NCBI RefSeq assembly: GCF_009833965.1
Contig: NZ_CP047165.1
Span: 1,240,001-1,304,000 of the forward strand
DNA length: 64,000 nucleotides
Reading direction: 5' to 3'
From: Pelistega ratti
GTDB lineage: Bacteria; Pseudomonadota; Gammaproteobacteria; Burkholderiales; Burkholderiaceae_B
A program made the position numbers and the translations under genes. The notes below the pieces were generated by a model. The model saw only the letters and a program-made list of their open reading frames with translations. It was not told where the DNA came from and did no database searches. Positions within the stretch are counted from its first letter, which is position 1. Each line of letters begins with the position of its first letter. This document shows positions 29,338 to 38,048 of the stretch, piece by piece.

Positions 29338-30159
29338 ATGTCTGAAAAAATTAATGAAAATCGACGTCAAGCCTTAACTAAAGGTACTAATATTGCTATG
29401 GCAGCAACTGTTTTAGGTGCAATGGGTGTAACGAGTACAGCCACTGCAATGGAACAAAAAGCAAATGATAAATATGCTGAACCAAAAGAATACGATTTGA
29501 AACGTTTTCCTATGACCATTGATAAACAACGTGTTGCCTTAGTGGTTGTTGATCCTCAAAATGATTTCCTTAGCCCTAATGGCATTATGTGGGGAGTTTT
29601 AAAAGAAACTATCCAGAAAAACAATACTATTGAAAATATTGAAATGCTCTTTAAAACTGCTAAAGAAGTCAATATGCCTGTATTTGTTTCACCCCACCAC
29701 TACTATCCAACCGATGATTTTCATTTTGGTAGTCCCGGTGAACACTTTATGCACGACAGTGGTATGTTTGCTCGCAAAGGTCCTTATACAATGGAAGGTT
29801 TTGAAGGCTCAGGGGCAGATTTTGTTGAACGATACAAACCCTATATCTTTGATGGTAAAACAGTGATTGCTTCACCCCATAAAGTATTTGGTCCTGAAAC
29901 AAATGATTTAGTGTTTCAATTACGCAAACGTAAAATTGATCAAGTTATTCTAGCTGGTATGGCAGCCAACTTGTGTATTGACTCACATATGCGCGAATTA
30001 GTAGAGCAAGGATTTGAAGTAACCGTTATTAAAGATGCGACTGCTGGTCCTACTATTCCAGAGGGAGATGGCTATCTTGCAGCATTAGTTAATTACCGTA
30101 TTATTGCTAATGATCTTTGGACAACAAAAGAAGCCGTCGAAAAGATGAAAAAAGCATAA
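29338..30159 (+). CDS. Tat-exported isochorismatase-fold cysteine hydrolase
   Basis: Isochorismatase-like hydrolase with Asp in VVDPQNDF and nucleophilic Cys in GMAANLCIDSHMRELVEQGF, including the family's cis-peptide region. The best start is ATG 29338 with AAGGA about 9 nt upstream, giving 273 aa. The N-terminus is unusual: ENRRQALTKGTNIAMAATV, a twin-arginine pair, a moderately hydrophobic stretch and an ATA-M cleavage-like site, pointing to Tat export. Most relatives are cytosolic. The substrate is unknown (amide, nitrile-derived or isochorismate-like). It is divergent from an AraC regulator. Confidence 0.82.
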   Translation: MSEKINENRRQALTKGTNIAMAATVLGAMGVTSTATAMEQKANDKYAEPKEYDLKRFPMTIDKQRVALVVVDPQNDFLSPNGIMWGVLKETIQKNNTIENIEMLFKTAKEVNMPVFVSPHHYYPTDDFHFGSPGEHFMHDSGMFARKGPYTMEGFEGSGADFVERYKPYIFDGKTVIASPHKVFGPETNDLVFQLRKRKIDQVILAGMAANLCIDSHMRELVEQGFEVTVIKDATAGPTIPEGDGYLAALVNYRIIANDLWTTKEAVEKMKKA

Positions 30160-30205
30160 TTCATCACTTATCCCCTTTTCTCTATAAAATAACTCACTCC
30201 TAAGT

Positions 30206-30253
30206 AAACTGTACGCTGAAAGTTGAATAATCAACCCAAAGCGTACAGTTTTT
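30206..30253 (+). terminator. Terminator of the exported hydrolase gene
   Basis: 12-bp arms (AAACTGTACGCT and AGCGTACAGTTT) with an inner GTTGA/TCAAC stem, followed by TTT. It lies 22 bp before the IS left end. Confidence 0.8.
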
Positions 30254-30267
30254 AGTGATTCTTTATG

Positions 30268-30274
30268 AATCATT
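30268..30274. repeat. Target-site duplication, left copy
   Basis: AATCATT immediately outside the left IS end; the same 7 bp recurs at 31172-31178. Confidence 0.75.
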
Positions 30275-31171
30275 TGTAGAATAAACTAGCGTTGTTTACA
30301 TTATTTTAAGATAATAGTACGATGAATATACACAAAAACACTCGCTTATTACCTCGCCAAAGAGAAGAGATTTGGCTAGCCTATACTCAAAACAAACAAA
30401 ATGTCACTTCTTTAGCGAAAGAATACAAGGTTTCTCGCCCCACTATCTATAAGATACTCAAACTCGCTCGTGGTCGATTATTAAAACCTCAGACCAGTAT
30501 CAATAATCGGTTTAGACAGGCTAAATTTGGGATTAAGCGCTTAGCTAAAGTAGAAAAGTCCATCCAAGAACGATTAAAGAAACAAGCTAAACGCTATAAT
30601 AAATCCTATCCTGGCGAAATGGTTCATGTCGATACAAAACGCTTGCCTTTACTGAAAGGACAACACACGCAAAGTCAAAGGGAATATCTGTTTGTGGCTA
30701 TCGATGATTACTCGCGTGAATTATATGCGGCTATTATGCCAGATAAAACCGCCTTTAGCGCAGCTACGTTCTTAACCCAACATCTGATAGACCCTTGTCC
30801 TTATACCATAGAGGTTATTTACTCAGATAATGGAACAGAATATAAAGGAACAAAAGAACATGAGTTTGGTAAAGCTTGTTATCAACATCATATCAATCAA
30901 AAATTTACTAAAGTCGCCAATCCTAAAACCAATGGAAAAGCAGAACGGGTAATTAGAACCTTGATGCAAATGTGGCATGATAAACATGAATTTACCGATA
31001 GCCAGCATAGAAAACAGGAGCTTACCCGATTTATTAATTTCTACAACACCGTAAAACCACATAGTGCTCTTGTTTACCAAGATCAACTTGGTCATAAACG
31101 GACACTGACACCTTACGAATATTTAGAAATTTATTTTGCAAATAGTGTAAACAACGCTTGAGTTTTTAACA
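30275..31171 (+). mobile_element. Insertion sequence, IS481-type, 897 bp
   Basis: The element begins TGTAGAATAAACTAGCG and ends with the related inverted sequence (outer strand TGTTAAAAACTCAAGCG). Both ends share GCGTTGTTTACA then a mismatch then TATTT, giving imperfect inverted repeats of about 33 bp with TGT...ACA termini. The 7-bp direct repeat AATCATT flanks it. One full-length DDE transposase lies inside. Intact ends, frame and target duplication suggest a recent and possibly still mobile copy. Confidence 0.88.
30322..31161 (+). CDS. IS481-family transposase
   Basis: 279-aa DDE transposase. An N-terminal helix-turn-helix (NVTSLAKEYKVSRPTIYKIL) is followed by an rve-type integrase core with the catalytic triad visible: Asp in VHVDTKRLP, Asp in IYSDNGTEYKG and Glu in NGKAERVIRTL. 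The C-terminal FYNTVKPHSAL matches the integrase-core end typical of IS3/IS481 transposases. It is a single frame with no programmed frameshift, which fits IS481 rather than IS3. Confidence 0.9.
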   Translation: MNIHKNTRLLPRQREEIWLAYTQNKQNVTSLAKEYKVSRPTIYKILKLARGRLLKPQTSINNRFRQAKFGIKRLAKVEKSIQERLKKQAKRYNKSYPGEMVHVDTKRLPLLKGQHTQSQREYLFVAIDDYSRELYAAIMPDKTAFSAATFLTQHLIDPCPYTIEVIYSDNGTEYKGTKEHEFGKACYQHHINQKFTKVANPKTNGKAERVIRTLMQMWHDKHEFTDSQHRKQELTRFINFYNTVKPHSALVYQDQLGHKRTLTPYEYLEIYFANSVNNA

Positions 31172-31178
31172 AATCATT
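31172..31178. repeat. Target-site duplication, right copy
   Basis: AATCATT directly after the right IS end. Confidence 0.75.
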
Positions 31179-31290
31179 TATTCCACTTAGCAATAACTGA
31201 AATATTTTTTAAAATAAATGACACATAGGTTATATAAAATACAAATACATATAGAAAATATTGAGACTATACTGCATTATTAAATAATAT

Positions 31291-31443
31291 TTATTGTAGG
31301 TTATTCCCATCACTAAGACAGGCTTTAGATCCACTCATCAAATTCATACCAATAATCATTTCTTTGTTATATTCTCTATTATCCATAACCGATCTATTAC
31401 GAATACCATTAGAAAATTTAATAAAGTCATAACTTTTTCTAAA
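31291..31443 (-). pseudogene. Possible gene remnant, 50 open codons
   Basis: In the 420-bp gap between the IS element and metF, the minus strand has an open stretch between TAG and TAA. Its translation looks protein-like rather than random (for example NRSVMDNREYNKEMIIGMNL). There is no good start codon or ribosome-binding site at its beginning. It may be the 3' end of a decayed gene. The family is not recognised. Confidence 0.3.
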
Positions 31444-31525
31444 CTAATTAATAAACCAGTATTTCTTGTTTAATCATCTCTGTAAGACTTTAACTACAGC
31501 ATCCACTCTTCTAAATTAAGCCCTA

Positions 31526-31567
31526 GAAAAATAACTCCTTGATGAAATACATCATCTAGGAGTTATT
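31526..31567 (-). terminator. Terminator of the ahcY-metF unit
   Basis: Inverted repeat AATAACTCCT / AGGAGTTATT with additional GATGA/TCATC inner pairs; the minus-strand reading ends in TTATTTTTC. Confidence 0.8.
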
Positions 31568-31593
31568 AGAGAGTAGAATTGACAAGAATAGCT

Positions 31594-32430
31594 TTATATT
31601 TTTAAATTCTGCCAAATCGCTAAGGTTGCCTTAGACTGATTTAACGTATAGAAATGAATTCCTGGCACTCCATTATCAATAAGCTTCTGACAAAGCTGTG
31701 TTACGACATCTATACCAAAGGCTCGAATAGAGGCTTGATCATCACCAAACTCTGCTAATCGTAAGCGTATCCACCGTGGGATCTCTGCCCCACACATTTG
31801 TGAGAAACGACTTAGCTGTGAATAATTGGTAATCGGCATAATCCCTGCATAGACGGGAATAGTCACTCCTTTTGCCGTTAATCGATTCACAAATTCATCA
31901 TAAGCATCTGGATTATAGAAGTACTGTGTAATCGCACTATCTGCACCAGCATTTACCTTAGTGATAAAGTGATCTAAATCCTCACTGGGTGAAGTCGCTT
32001 GTGGATGCATTTCTGGATAAGCCGCTACTTTGATATTGAAATAATCACCATAGTGCTGACGAATAAATGCCACCAAATCACTCGCATGACGTAATTCAGA
32101 ACTGGCTAAACCCATACCTGAAGGTAGATCCCCTCTAAGCGCAACAAGTTGTGTGACACCAATCTGCTTAAATTGCTCTAAATACGCCAAAATTTGCTCT
32201 GGCGTATTTCCCACGCACGATAAATGAGGCACTGCTTCTAAACCACGGTTTTTAAGCATTCTCACCGTTTCTATTGTGCCTACCTGCGTTGAACCACCAG
32301 CTCCAAAAGTTACACTCATATAGCTAGGACGAATAACCTGCAATTCTTGAGTGGTTTTTTGAAGCCGTTCTGCCGCTGCTACATCACGAGGCGGGAAAAA
32401 CTCTACACTAAAAAAATTATCTCTTGCCAT
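31594..32430 (-). CDS. metF: 5,10-methylenetetrahydrofolate reductase
   Basis: Flavoenzyme that makes 5-methyl-THF, the methyl donor for methionine synthesis. The start FFSVEFFPPRD is the family signature, with SVTFGAGGSTQ, LVALRGDLPSG, KVAAYPEMHPQA, ITQYFYNPDAY and the C-terminal GIHFYTLNQSKAT. The length is 278 aa. It starts 1 bp after the ahcY stop, so it is co-transcribed and comes under the SAH riboswitch of that operon. Confidence 0.97.
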   Translation of the reverse strand: MARDNFFSVEFFPPRDVAAAERLQKTTQELQVIRPSYMSVTFGAGGSTQVGTIETVRMLKNRGLEAVPHLSCVGNTPEQILAYLEQFKQIGVTQLVALRGDLPSGMGLASSELRHASDLVAFIRQHYGDYFNIKVAAYPEMHPQATSPSEDLDHFITKVNAGADSAITQYFYNPDAYDEFVNRLTAKGVTIPVYAGIMPITNYSQLSRFSQMCGAEIPRWIRLRLAEFGDDQASIRAFGIDVVTQLCQKLIDNGVPGIHFYTLNQSKATLAIWQNLKI

Positions 32431-32431
32431 T

Positions 32432-33829
32432 TTAGTAACGATAGTGTTCTGGTTTATAAGGCCCTTCTACAGGTACTCCGATATAATCCGCTTGTTTTTG
32501 CGTTAGGGTAGATAGCTGTACACCTAATTTTTTGAGATGTAAGCGTGCTACTTTTTCATCTAAATGTTTTGGTAAAATATATACCTTACCTGCTTCATAA
32601 TGCTCTCCACGAGTGAAAAGCTCAATTTGTGCAATCGTTTGATTAGTGAAAGAAGCCGACATCACAAAAGAAGGATGCCCAGTAGCACAACCCAAATTAA
32701 CCAAACGACCTTTTGCCAATAAGATAATACGTTTACCATCAGGGAAAATCACATGATCCACTTGAGGTTTAATTTCTTCCCACTGTAAATCCTCTAATGC
32801 AGATACTTCAATTTCATTATCAAAGTGTCCAATATTGCACACAATCGCTTCATTTTTCATTTTTTCCATATGTGCACGTGTAATAACATTGTAATTACCT
32901 GTCGCTGTTACAAAAATATCTGCCTTATCGGCGGCATCTTCCATCGTAACAACTTTAAATCCTTCCATAGAGGCTTGTAAGGCACAAATAGGATCAACCT
33001 CACATACCCATACTTGAGCACGTAAAGCAGCAAGTGCTTGAGCACAACCTTTACCCACATCACCAAAACCAACAACCACGGCAACTTTACCTGCAACCAT
33101 CACATCAGTCGCTCGTTTAATACCATCAACTAAAGATTCACGGCAACCGTATAAATTATCAAACTTAGACTTTGTGACAGAATCATTCACATTAATCGCC
33201 GGGATTTGTAGCTCACCTTTTTGAGCCATTTGGTATAAACGATGTACTCCTGTCGTTGTTTCTTCTGTTACCCCTTTAATTTGTGCTAAACGGGTAGAAT
33301 ACCATGTGGCATCTTGTGCTAACTTAGCTTTAATAGCAGCAAACAGTACACGCTCTTCTTCACTTTGTGGGTTATCTAGTACAGAAATATCTTTCTCTGC
33401 TTTTGCCCCCAAGTGTAATAAAGTTGTTGCATCACCACCGTCATCTAAGATCATATTGGCTTGTTCGCCCGGCCATTCAAAAATCTGATGAGTATATTGC
33501 CAATAATCTTCTAGACTTTCCCCTTTAACCGCAAAAACAGGAATACCACGAGCAGCAATCGCAGCGGCAGCATGGTCTTGCGTAGAGAAAATATTGCATG
33601 ATGCCCAACGCACTTCTGCCCCTAATGCCACTAGTGTTTCAATCAATACACCTGTTTGGATAGTCATATGTAAACTACCTGCAATACGAGCCCCTTTTAA
33701 TGGTTGTGAGGCAGCAAACTCTTCACGTGTTGCCATAAGACCTGGCATTTCTGTTTCAGCAATAGATAATTCTTTACGCCCCCAATCTGCTAAAGAAATA
33801 TCGGCAATTTTATAATCAACTGTACTCAT
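32432..33829 (-). CDS. ahcY: Adenosylhomocysteinase (SAH hydrolase)
   Basis: Reversibly hydrolyses S-adenosylhomocysteine to adenosine and homocysteine, clearing the product inhibitor of methyltransferases. Motifs: [20 protein letters not shown], the NAD-binding [13 protein letters not shown], and the C-terminal [17 protein letters not shown] end (here [13 protein letters not shown]). The length of 465 aa matches the bacterial form with the ~40-residue insertion. Shine-Dalgarno AAGGA precedes the ATG. Upstream lies a full SAH riboswitch with terminator. Confidence 0.97.
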   Translation of the reverse strand: MSTVDYKIADISLADWGRKELSIAETEMPGLMATREEFAASQPLKGARIAGSLHMTIQTGVLIETLVALGAEVRWASCNIFSTQDHAAAAIAARGIPVFAVKGESLEDYWQYTHQIFEWPGEQANMILDDGGDATTLLHLGAKAEKDISVLDNPQSEEERVLFAAIKAKLAQDATWYSTRLAQIKGVTEETTTGVHRLYQMAQKGELQIPAINVNDSVTKSKFDNLYGCRESLVDGIKRATDVMVAGKVAVVVGFGDVGKGCAQALAALRAQVWVCEVDPICALQASMEGFKVVTMEDAADKADIFVTATGNYNVITRAHMEKMKNEAIVCNIGHFDNEIEVSALEDLQWEEIKPQVDHVIFPDGKRIILLAKGRLVNLGCATGHPSFVMSASFTNQTIAQIELFTRGEHYEAGKVYILPKHLDEKVARLHLKKLGVQLSTLTQKQADYIGVPVEGPYKPEHYRY

Positions 33830-33927
33830 ATTTATCCTTTACATATAAATGATTAAACGTTTTCATTCTACCGTACTTACTCTCTATTTCTGTACAAATA
33901 GTCGGTATTCCACAAAACTTATACAAC

Positions 33928-33975
33928 AAAAAAGCACTCACCTTATACTGACTTTTTTGCAGATAAGATGAGCGC
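33928..33975 (-). terminator. Riboswitch-controlled terminator before ahcY
   Basis: A 13-bp stem is formed by the transcript segments at 33963-33975 (GCGCTCATCTTAT) and 33934-33946 (ATAAGGTGAGTGC), including two G-U pairs, followed by six U. Its 5' arm is the 3' strand of the SAH aptamer, so aptamer and terminator exclude each other. Confidence 0.8.
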
Positions 33976-34039
33976 CGTTATATTGATAATCATCTGTTTG
34001 AGCCTAGCAGAAAAATCTGTTGCAACGCCCCTCAAACAG
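33967..34039 (-). promoter_or_regulatory. SAH riboswitch (ahcY leader aptamer)
   Basis: The minus-strand sequence contains the conserved SAH-aptamer elements in order: CTGTTTGAGGGGCGTTGC, then AGGCTCAAACAG closing the outer stem, then AACGGCGCTCATC, which pairs back to GGGGCGTT as a pseudoknot. This class is known upstream of ahcY in beta- and gamma-proteobacteria. It lies between the metK stop (34055) and ahcY. With the overlapping terminator, SAH binding should turn ahcY-metF on. Confidence 0.92.
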
Positions 34040-34054
34040 TGAAAAAAGAATAGG

Positions 34055-35221
34055 CTACAAACCAACTGCCGCTCTTAAAGTAGCCGCTTTATCAGTCGCC
34101 TCCCACGAGAATTCAGGTTCTGAACGACCAAAATGTCCGTATGCTGCTGATTTACTATAGATAGGACGTAATAAATCTAGCATCTGTACAATTCCTCTTG
34201 GACGTAAATCAAAATGCTCGCGTACAAGTTTTTCTAATTCAGTATCAGGAATAACACTTGTACCTTCTGTATAAACCGTAATATTAATAGGTTCAGCTAC
34301 ACCAATTGCATAACTCACTTGAATTTGACATTGGCGCGCTAAACCAGCAGCTACAATATTTTTAGCAACATAGCGTGCTGCATACGCTGCCGAACGATCT
34401 ACTTTTGAAGGGTCTTTACCTGAGAATGCACCACCCCCATGAGGGCAAGCACCACCATAGGTATCCACAATAATCTTACGACCTGTTAAACCACAATCCC
34501 CTTGAGGTCCCCCAATCACAAAAACACCCGTAGGATTTACAAAGAATTTTGTATTGGGTGTGATTAAACCCTCAGGGAAACTTGGTTTAATAATTTCTTC
34601 AATAACCGCTTCTCGAATATCCGCTTGCTTGATTTCTGGGTGATGTTGTGTAGAAAGCACCACGGTATCCACTTCTACAGGTTTACCATCTACATAACGG
34701 AAAGTAACTTGAGATTTGGCATCAGGACGTAACCATGATAGCGTACCATTTTTACGCAATTCACTTTGACGCTGTACTAAACGATGTGCATACCAAATTG
34801 GCGCTGGCATTAAGTCAGGTGTTTCATCGCAAGCATAACCAAACATCAGCCCCTGATCCCCTGCTCCTTGATTAAGAATTTCTTCTTGAGAACGATCAAC
34901 CCCTTGAGCAATATCAGGAGATTGTTTATCATAAGCGACCAACACCGCACAACCTTTATAGTCAATACCATAATCGGTATTATCATAACCAATACGTTTA
35001 ATGGTCTGACGGGCAATATCAATATAATCAATATTAGCGGTAGTGGTAATTTCTCCTGCCAATACCACTAAACCTGTATTACACAGTGTTTCTGCCGCAA
35101 CACGTCCATTGGGATCTTGTTCTAAAATGGCGTCTAAAATCGCATCAGAGATTTGATCTGCTACTTTGTCGGGATGCCCCTCCGAAACAGATTCTGACGT
35201 AAATAAGAAATCATTAGACAT
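34055..35221 (-). CDS. metK: S-adenosylmethionine synthetase
   Basis: Makes SAM from methionine and ATP. Signatures: [20 protein letters not shown] at the N-terminus, [32 protein letters not shown]. The open frame runs to 35269, but the real start is ATG 35219-35221 ([12 protein letters not shown]), with AAGGA about 10 nt upstream; this gives 388 aa. It is preceded by a structured leader resembling a SAM-II aptamer and followed by the ahcY-metF operon. The lipid A acyltransferase gene is divergent. Confidence 0.97.
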   Translation of the reverse strand: MSNDFLFTSESVSEGHPDKVADQISDAILDAILEQDPNGRVAAETLCNTGLVVLAGEITTTANIDYIDIARQTIKRIGYDNTDYGIDYKGCAVLVAYDKQSPDIAQGVDRSQEEILNQGAGDQGLMFGYACDETPDLMPAPIWYAHRLVQRQSELRKNGTLSWLRPDAKSQVTFRYVDGKPVEVDTVVLSTQHHPEIKQADIREAVIEEIIKPSFPEGLITPNTKFFVNPTGVFVIGGPQGDCGLTGRKIIVDTYGGACPHGGGAFSGKDPSKVDRSAAYAARYVAKNIVAAGLARQCQIQVSYAIGVAEPINITVYTEGTSVIPDTELEKLVREHFDLRPRGIVQMLDLLRPIYSKSAAYGHFGRSEPEFSWEATDKAATLRAAVGL

Positions 35222-35225
35222 AAAA

Positions 35226-35292
35226 AAAGCGTCCTTAAAATGAAAAAACGAAAAGAGAACGCGAAGCAACTTGGAAGAAAGTGCGACGCTTT
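35226..35292 (-). promoter_or_regulatory. Complementary segments linking the metK aptamer to its Shine-Dalgarno
   Basis: AAAGCGTC at the end of the putative aptamer (35285-35292) is perfectly complementary to GACGCTTT at 35226-35233, which overlaps the end of the AAGGAC Shine-Dalgarno. CAACTTG in the aptamer loop is also complementary to CAAGTTG near 35269. Either could form the expression platform. Confidence 0.4.
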
Positions 35293-35341
35293 AGCGGTTT
35301 TTATGATTCGCCCCGCAAGTTGTCTGTTTAACTCAGCGAAT
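35285..35341 (-). promoter_or_regulatory. Candidate SAM-II-like riboswitch in the metK leader
   Basis: In the transcript, ATTCGC (35336-35341) pairs with GCGAAT (35306-35311), closing a loop that contains CTGAGTTAAAC and CTTGCGG. Downstream comes CATAAAAACCGCTAAAG. Loop segment CTTGCGG (35313-35319) pairs with CCGC-TA-AAG (35289-35297), giving an H-type pseudoknot. Topology and the CTGAxTTAAxC and GCTAAA boxes match SAM-II aptamers, known mostly from alpha-proteobacteria. Spacer lengths differ, so a relative or variant is possible. Confidence 0.55.
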
Positions 35342-35666
35342 AATATTTGCATTTATCAAAAATACAGTCTGCCTATTGTACTCTAATTTAGATTCAACGT
35401 GGTTATTTCACTCTTTTTCTAAGATAATCATTACTCCCTATCCTCTTTATCATCATGATTGAATAGATAGTTATAGCCTATTTATCATAAACAACCCATA
35501 CCTGTCTTTAGTTTATTTTTATACTTTTTATACCGTAGATTTCTCTTGATATGCTGATATAACACCTTATTTATTAACCTTTTTCAGCACTTCAACAGGA
35601 TAACAAGGTATCCTATCCAATATTCTTTTAAAATAATAAAATTACGGATTCCTCCTTATCAAATAT
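35342..35666. other. metK / acyltransferase divergent promoter region
   Basis: AT-rich intergenic region that must hold both promoters. No convincing -35/-10 pair could be fixed by eye, and no further ORF or repeat was recognised. Confidence 0.4.
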
Positions 35667-36563
35667 ATGGAAAAGACTTTTAAATATCGTGTGCTTGAAT
35701 TTATTTTTAAAAGCATTAGCCGTCTCTCTCATAAAAACAGACTACGTTTAGGGGCAACAATATCGTGGTTTTTTCCTAAAGTGGCCAAACGTCGTGCACG
35801 AATTGTTTATACAAATTTACGTTTAGCATTTCCTGAAGCATCAGAAGCACAAATTCATACTTGGGCAAAGCAGAACTTCCGTCTCACCACACAGTCTTTT
35901 ATCGACAGGGCGGTATTATGGTATGCCCCAAAAGCAAAAATAGATGAAATTTGTCAGCTATACGCCTGCCCTGAATTTGAGTCTATTCGACAAGGGAAAG
36001 AGCCTCTATTATTACTAGCCCCTCATTTTATCGGGTTAGATGCAGCTGCTTCCTATCTTTCTGCTATGTTCCCTGAAAGCTGTTCAATGTATAAATCACA
36101 ACATGACCCTGCATTTGATGCCATTATTGCCAAGGGAAGAGCAAGATTTAACAAAGTTCACCTACTTAGCCGACAAGATGGTTTTAGAGGTTTAGTACGT
36201 TACCTCAAAAATGGTTTTCCGCTGTATTATTTACCCGATATGGATTTTGGGAGAAAAGAATCTATTTTTGTTCCTTTCTTTAATATCCCTAGTGCCACAT
36301 TACCCAGTACAGCACAAATTGCACAATTATTTAAACCTAATGTTTGCCCTATTGTAACGGCATTAGATATAAAAACAGGAATTTACCATATCAAGTTTCT
36401 ATCCCCTCTTAAAGACTTTCCAGGGGAAGATTCTATTGAAGAAGCAACCGCTCGTATTAATCGCTTACTAGAAGAGTGGATTCGAGAAGACCCTGCTCAG
36501 TATTACTGGGTACATCGCCGCTTTAAAACCCGCCCTGAGGGAGAAAAAAGCTTTTATGACTAA
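35667..36563 (+). CDS. Lipid A biosynthesis lauroyl/myristoyl acyltransferase (LpxL/HtrB family)
   Basis: Inner-membrane enzyme that adds a secondary acyl chain to Kdo2-lipid A. The catalytic HX4D motif is His120-Asp125 in APHFIGLD. Also seen are the DRAVLWYA region and the C-terminal YYWVHRRFKTRPEGE typical of LpxL. The length is 298 aa. It is divergent from metK, an arrangement shared with Bordetella-type genomes. Confidence 0.92.
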   Translation: MEKTFKYRVLEFIFKSISRLSHKNRLRLGATISWFFPKVAKRRARIVYTNLRLAFPEASEAQIHTWAKQNFRLTTQSFIDRAVLWYAPKAKIDEICQLYACPEFESIRQGKEPLLLLAPHFIGLDAAASYLSAMFPESCSMYKSQHDPAFDAIIAKGRARFNKVHLLSRQDGFRGLVRYLKNGFPLYYLPDMDFGRKESIFVPFFNIPSATLPSTAQIAQLFKPNVCPIVTALDIKTGIYHIKFLSPLKDFPGEDSIEEATARINRLLEEWIREDPAQYYWVHRRFKTRPEGEKSFYD

Positions 36564-36697
36564 ATGATTTTATAGTTGTATTATTTAAAATATTACGCTT
36601 CTATCGTTAGTTAAAATATCTTTTTATATCATCGGTAGCTATTAAAATAACAAGTACCTGTACTCATTTTTCATAAAGAGTAATAAACTTTCGTACT

Positions 36698-36778
36698 AAA
36701 GCCTATAAAAATCTTTATAAATAAAATTTTTAAATTGAAAAAATAAAACAATAATTTTACAAAGATTTCACAGGCTTT
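36698..36778. repeat. Long imperfect inverted repeat between the acyltransferase and tpx
   Basis: About 22 nt starting AAAGCCTATAAAAATC near 36698 is mirrored by sequence ending GATTTCACAGGCTTT at 36778, with a ~35-nt AT-rich loop. It sits between convergent genes and may act as a bidirectional terminator. Confidence 0.4.
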
Positions 36779-36784
36779 TATTAT

Positions 36785-37282
36785 TTATAATACCGCTACT
36801 GCAGCATCATAATTAGGTTCATTCTTAATTTCTGAAACCAATTCGCTATGTAATACCTGATTATTTTCATCTAATACAATCACGGAACGAGCGGTTAAAC
36901 TAGCAATTGGTCCTGTTACCATATTAACACCTAATTGATCATGTACTTCTTTATGACGGAAAGTAGAAAGCATTTGTACATTTTCGATACCTTCTGCCCC
37001 ACAAAACCGTGCTTGAGCAAAAGGTAAATCCGCTGAGATACATAATACAACCGTATTATTTAAGTTAGCTGCACGTTGGTTAAACTCTCGTACAGACATG
37101 GCGCAAACACCCGTATCAACACTAGGGAAGATATTGAGCACTTTGCGTTTACCAGCAAAACTTTCTAAGTTAATATCGGCTAAATCTTTATTGGTAAGGG
37201 TAATACCCTCTACTTTTTCACCCTTTTGAGGAAAATGTCCTTTAATCTCAATAGGATTACCCATCATTGTAACGGTTGTCAT
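36785..37282 (-). CDS. tpx: Thiol peroxidase
   Basis: Atypical 2-Cys peroxiredoxin that reduces lipid and other hydroperoxides. Peroxidatic Cys60 lies in [10 protein letters not shown] and resolving Cys94 in ARFCGAEG, at the same spacing as E. coli Tpx. The length of 165 aa is typical. Periplasmic or cytosolic location is not evident, as there is no signal peptide. Single gene. Confidence 0.95.
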   Translation of the reverse strand: MTTVTMMGNPIEIKGHFPQKGEKVEGITLTNKDLADINLESFAGKRKVLNIFPSVDTGVCAMSVREFNQRAANLNNTVVLCISADLPFAQARFCGAEGIENVQMLSTFRHKEVHDQLGVNMVTGPIASLTARSVIVLDENNQVLHSELVSEIKNEPNYDAAVAVL

Positions 37283-37388
37283 AAAAACTCCTGTTTGATT
37301 TCAATATAAAATATAAATACTTTATCACTATTGAATAAGCATTATCAAAGTGCCTATCAAAAAGAATAAATTTATTCAAATATATAAG

Positions 37389-38048
37389 CTATACCCCATA
37401 CTTATCACGATAGGCTTGTACACTATCTTTATAAGAGGCAAATGTATTATCTTGTATTAATAATTGCATAATATCATTTAAAGAAGCAATACTAACAACT
37501 GGAATACCATATTTTTGCTCTACTTCTTGCACCGCAGAATGGGGCGATAAAGCATCATCTGCCCCAGCTCGTTCCATACGGTCAAGAGCAATCAATACAG
37601 CCGCTGGTGTTGCGCCTGCTTGGCGGATAATTTCAACAGATTCTCTCACCGATGTACCTGCCGTAATCACATCATCAATAATTACCACTTTACCTTGTAG
37701 TGGTGCACCGACTAATACACCACCTTCACCATGATCTTTTGCCTCTTTACGGTTAAAAGCAAAAGGGACATCTTTTTCTTGCTTAGGGTGATTTCCCAAG
37801 GCAACCGCTGTTGTTGCCGCTAAGGAAATACCTTTATAAGCGGGTCCAAATAGCATATCAAAAACCACACCAGAATCTACTAAAGCATTCGCATAAAATG
37901 TAGCTAATTGTCCTATTGATCGCCCAGTATTAAATAAACCTGCATTAAAAAAGTAAGGACTTAACCGCCCTGATTTTACTTTGAATTCTCCAAATTTTAA
38001 AACACCTTGTTCCAAGGCAAAACGTACAAAATCAAGACGATTACTCAT
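37389..38048 (-). CDS. pyrE: Orotate phosphoribosyltransferase
   Basis: Converts orotate and PRPP to OMP in pyrimidine synthesis. The PRPP-binding motif is [13 protein letters not shown], with the flexible loop [14 protein letters not shown] and the N-terminal [18 protein letters not shown]. The length is 219 aa. Single gene. It is divergent from an EamA permease across a 450-bp gap. Confidence 0.96.
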   Translation of the reverse strand: MSNRLDFVRFALEQGVLKFGEFKVKSGRLSPYFFNAGLFNTGRSIGQLATFYANALVDSGVVFDMLFGPAYKGISLAATTAVALGNHPKQEKDVPFAFNRKEAKDHGEGGVLVGAPLQGKVVIIDDVITAGTSVRESVEIIRQAGATPAAVLIALDRMERAGADDALSPHSAVQEVEQKYGIPVVSIASLNDIMQLLIQDNTFASYKDSVQAYRDKYGV

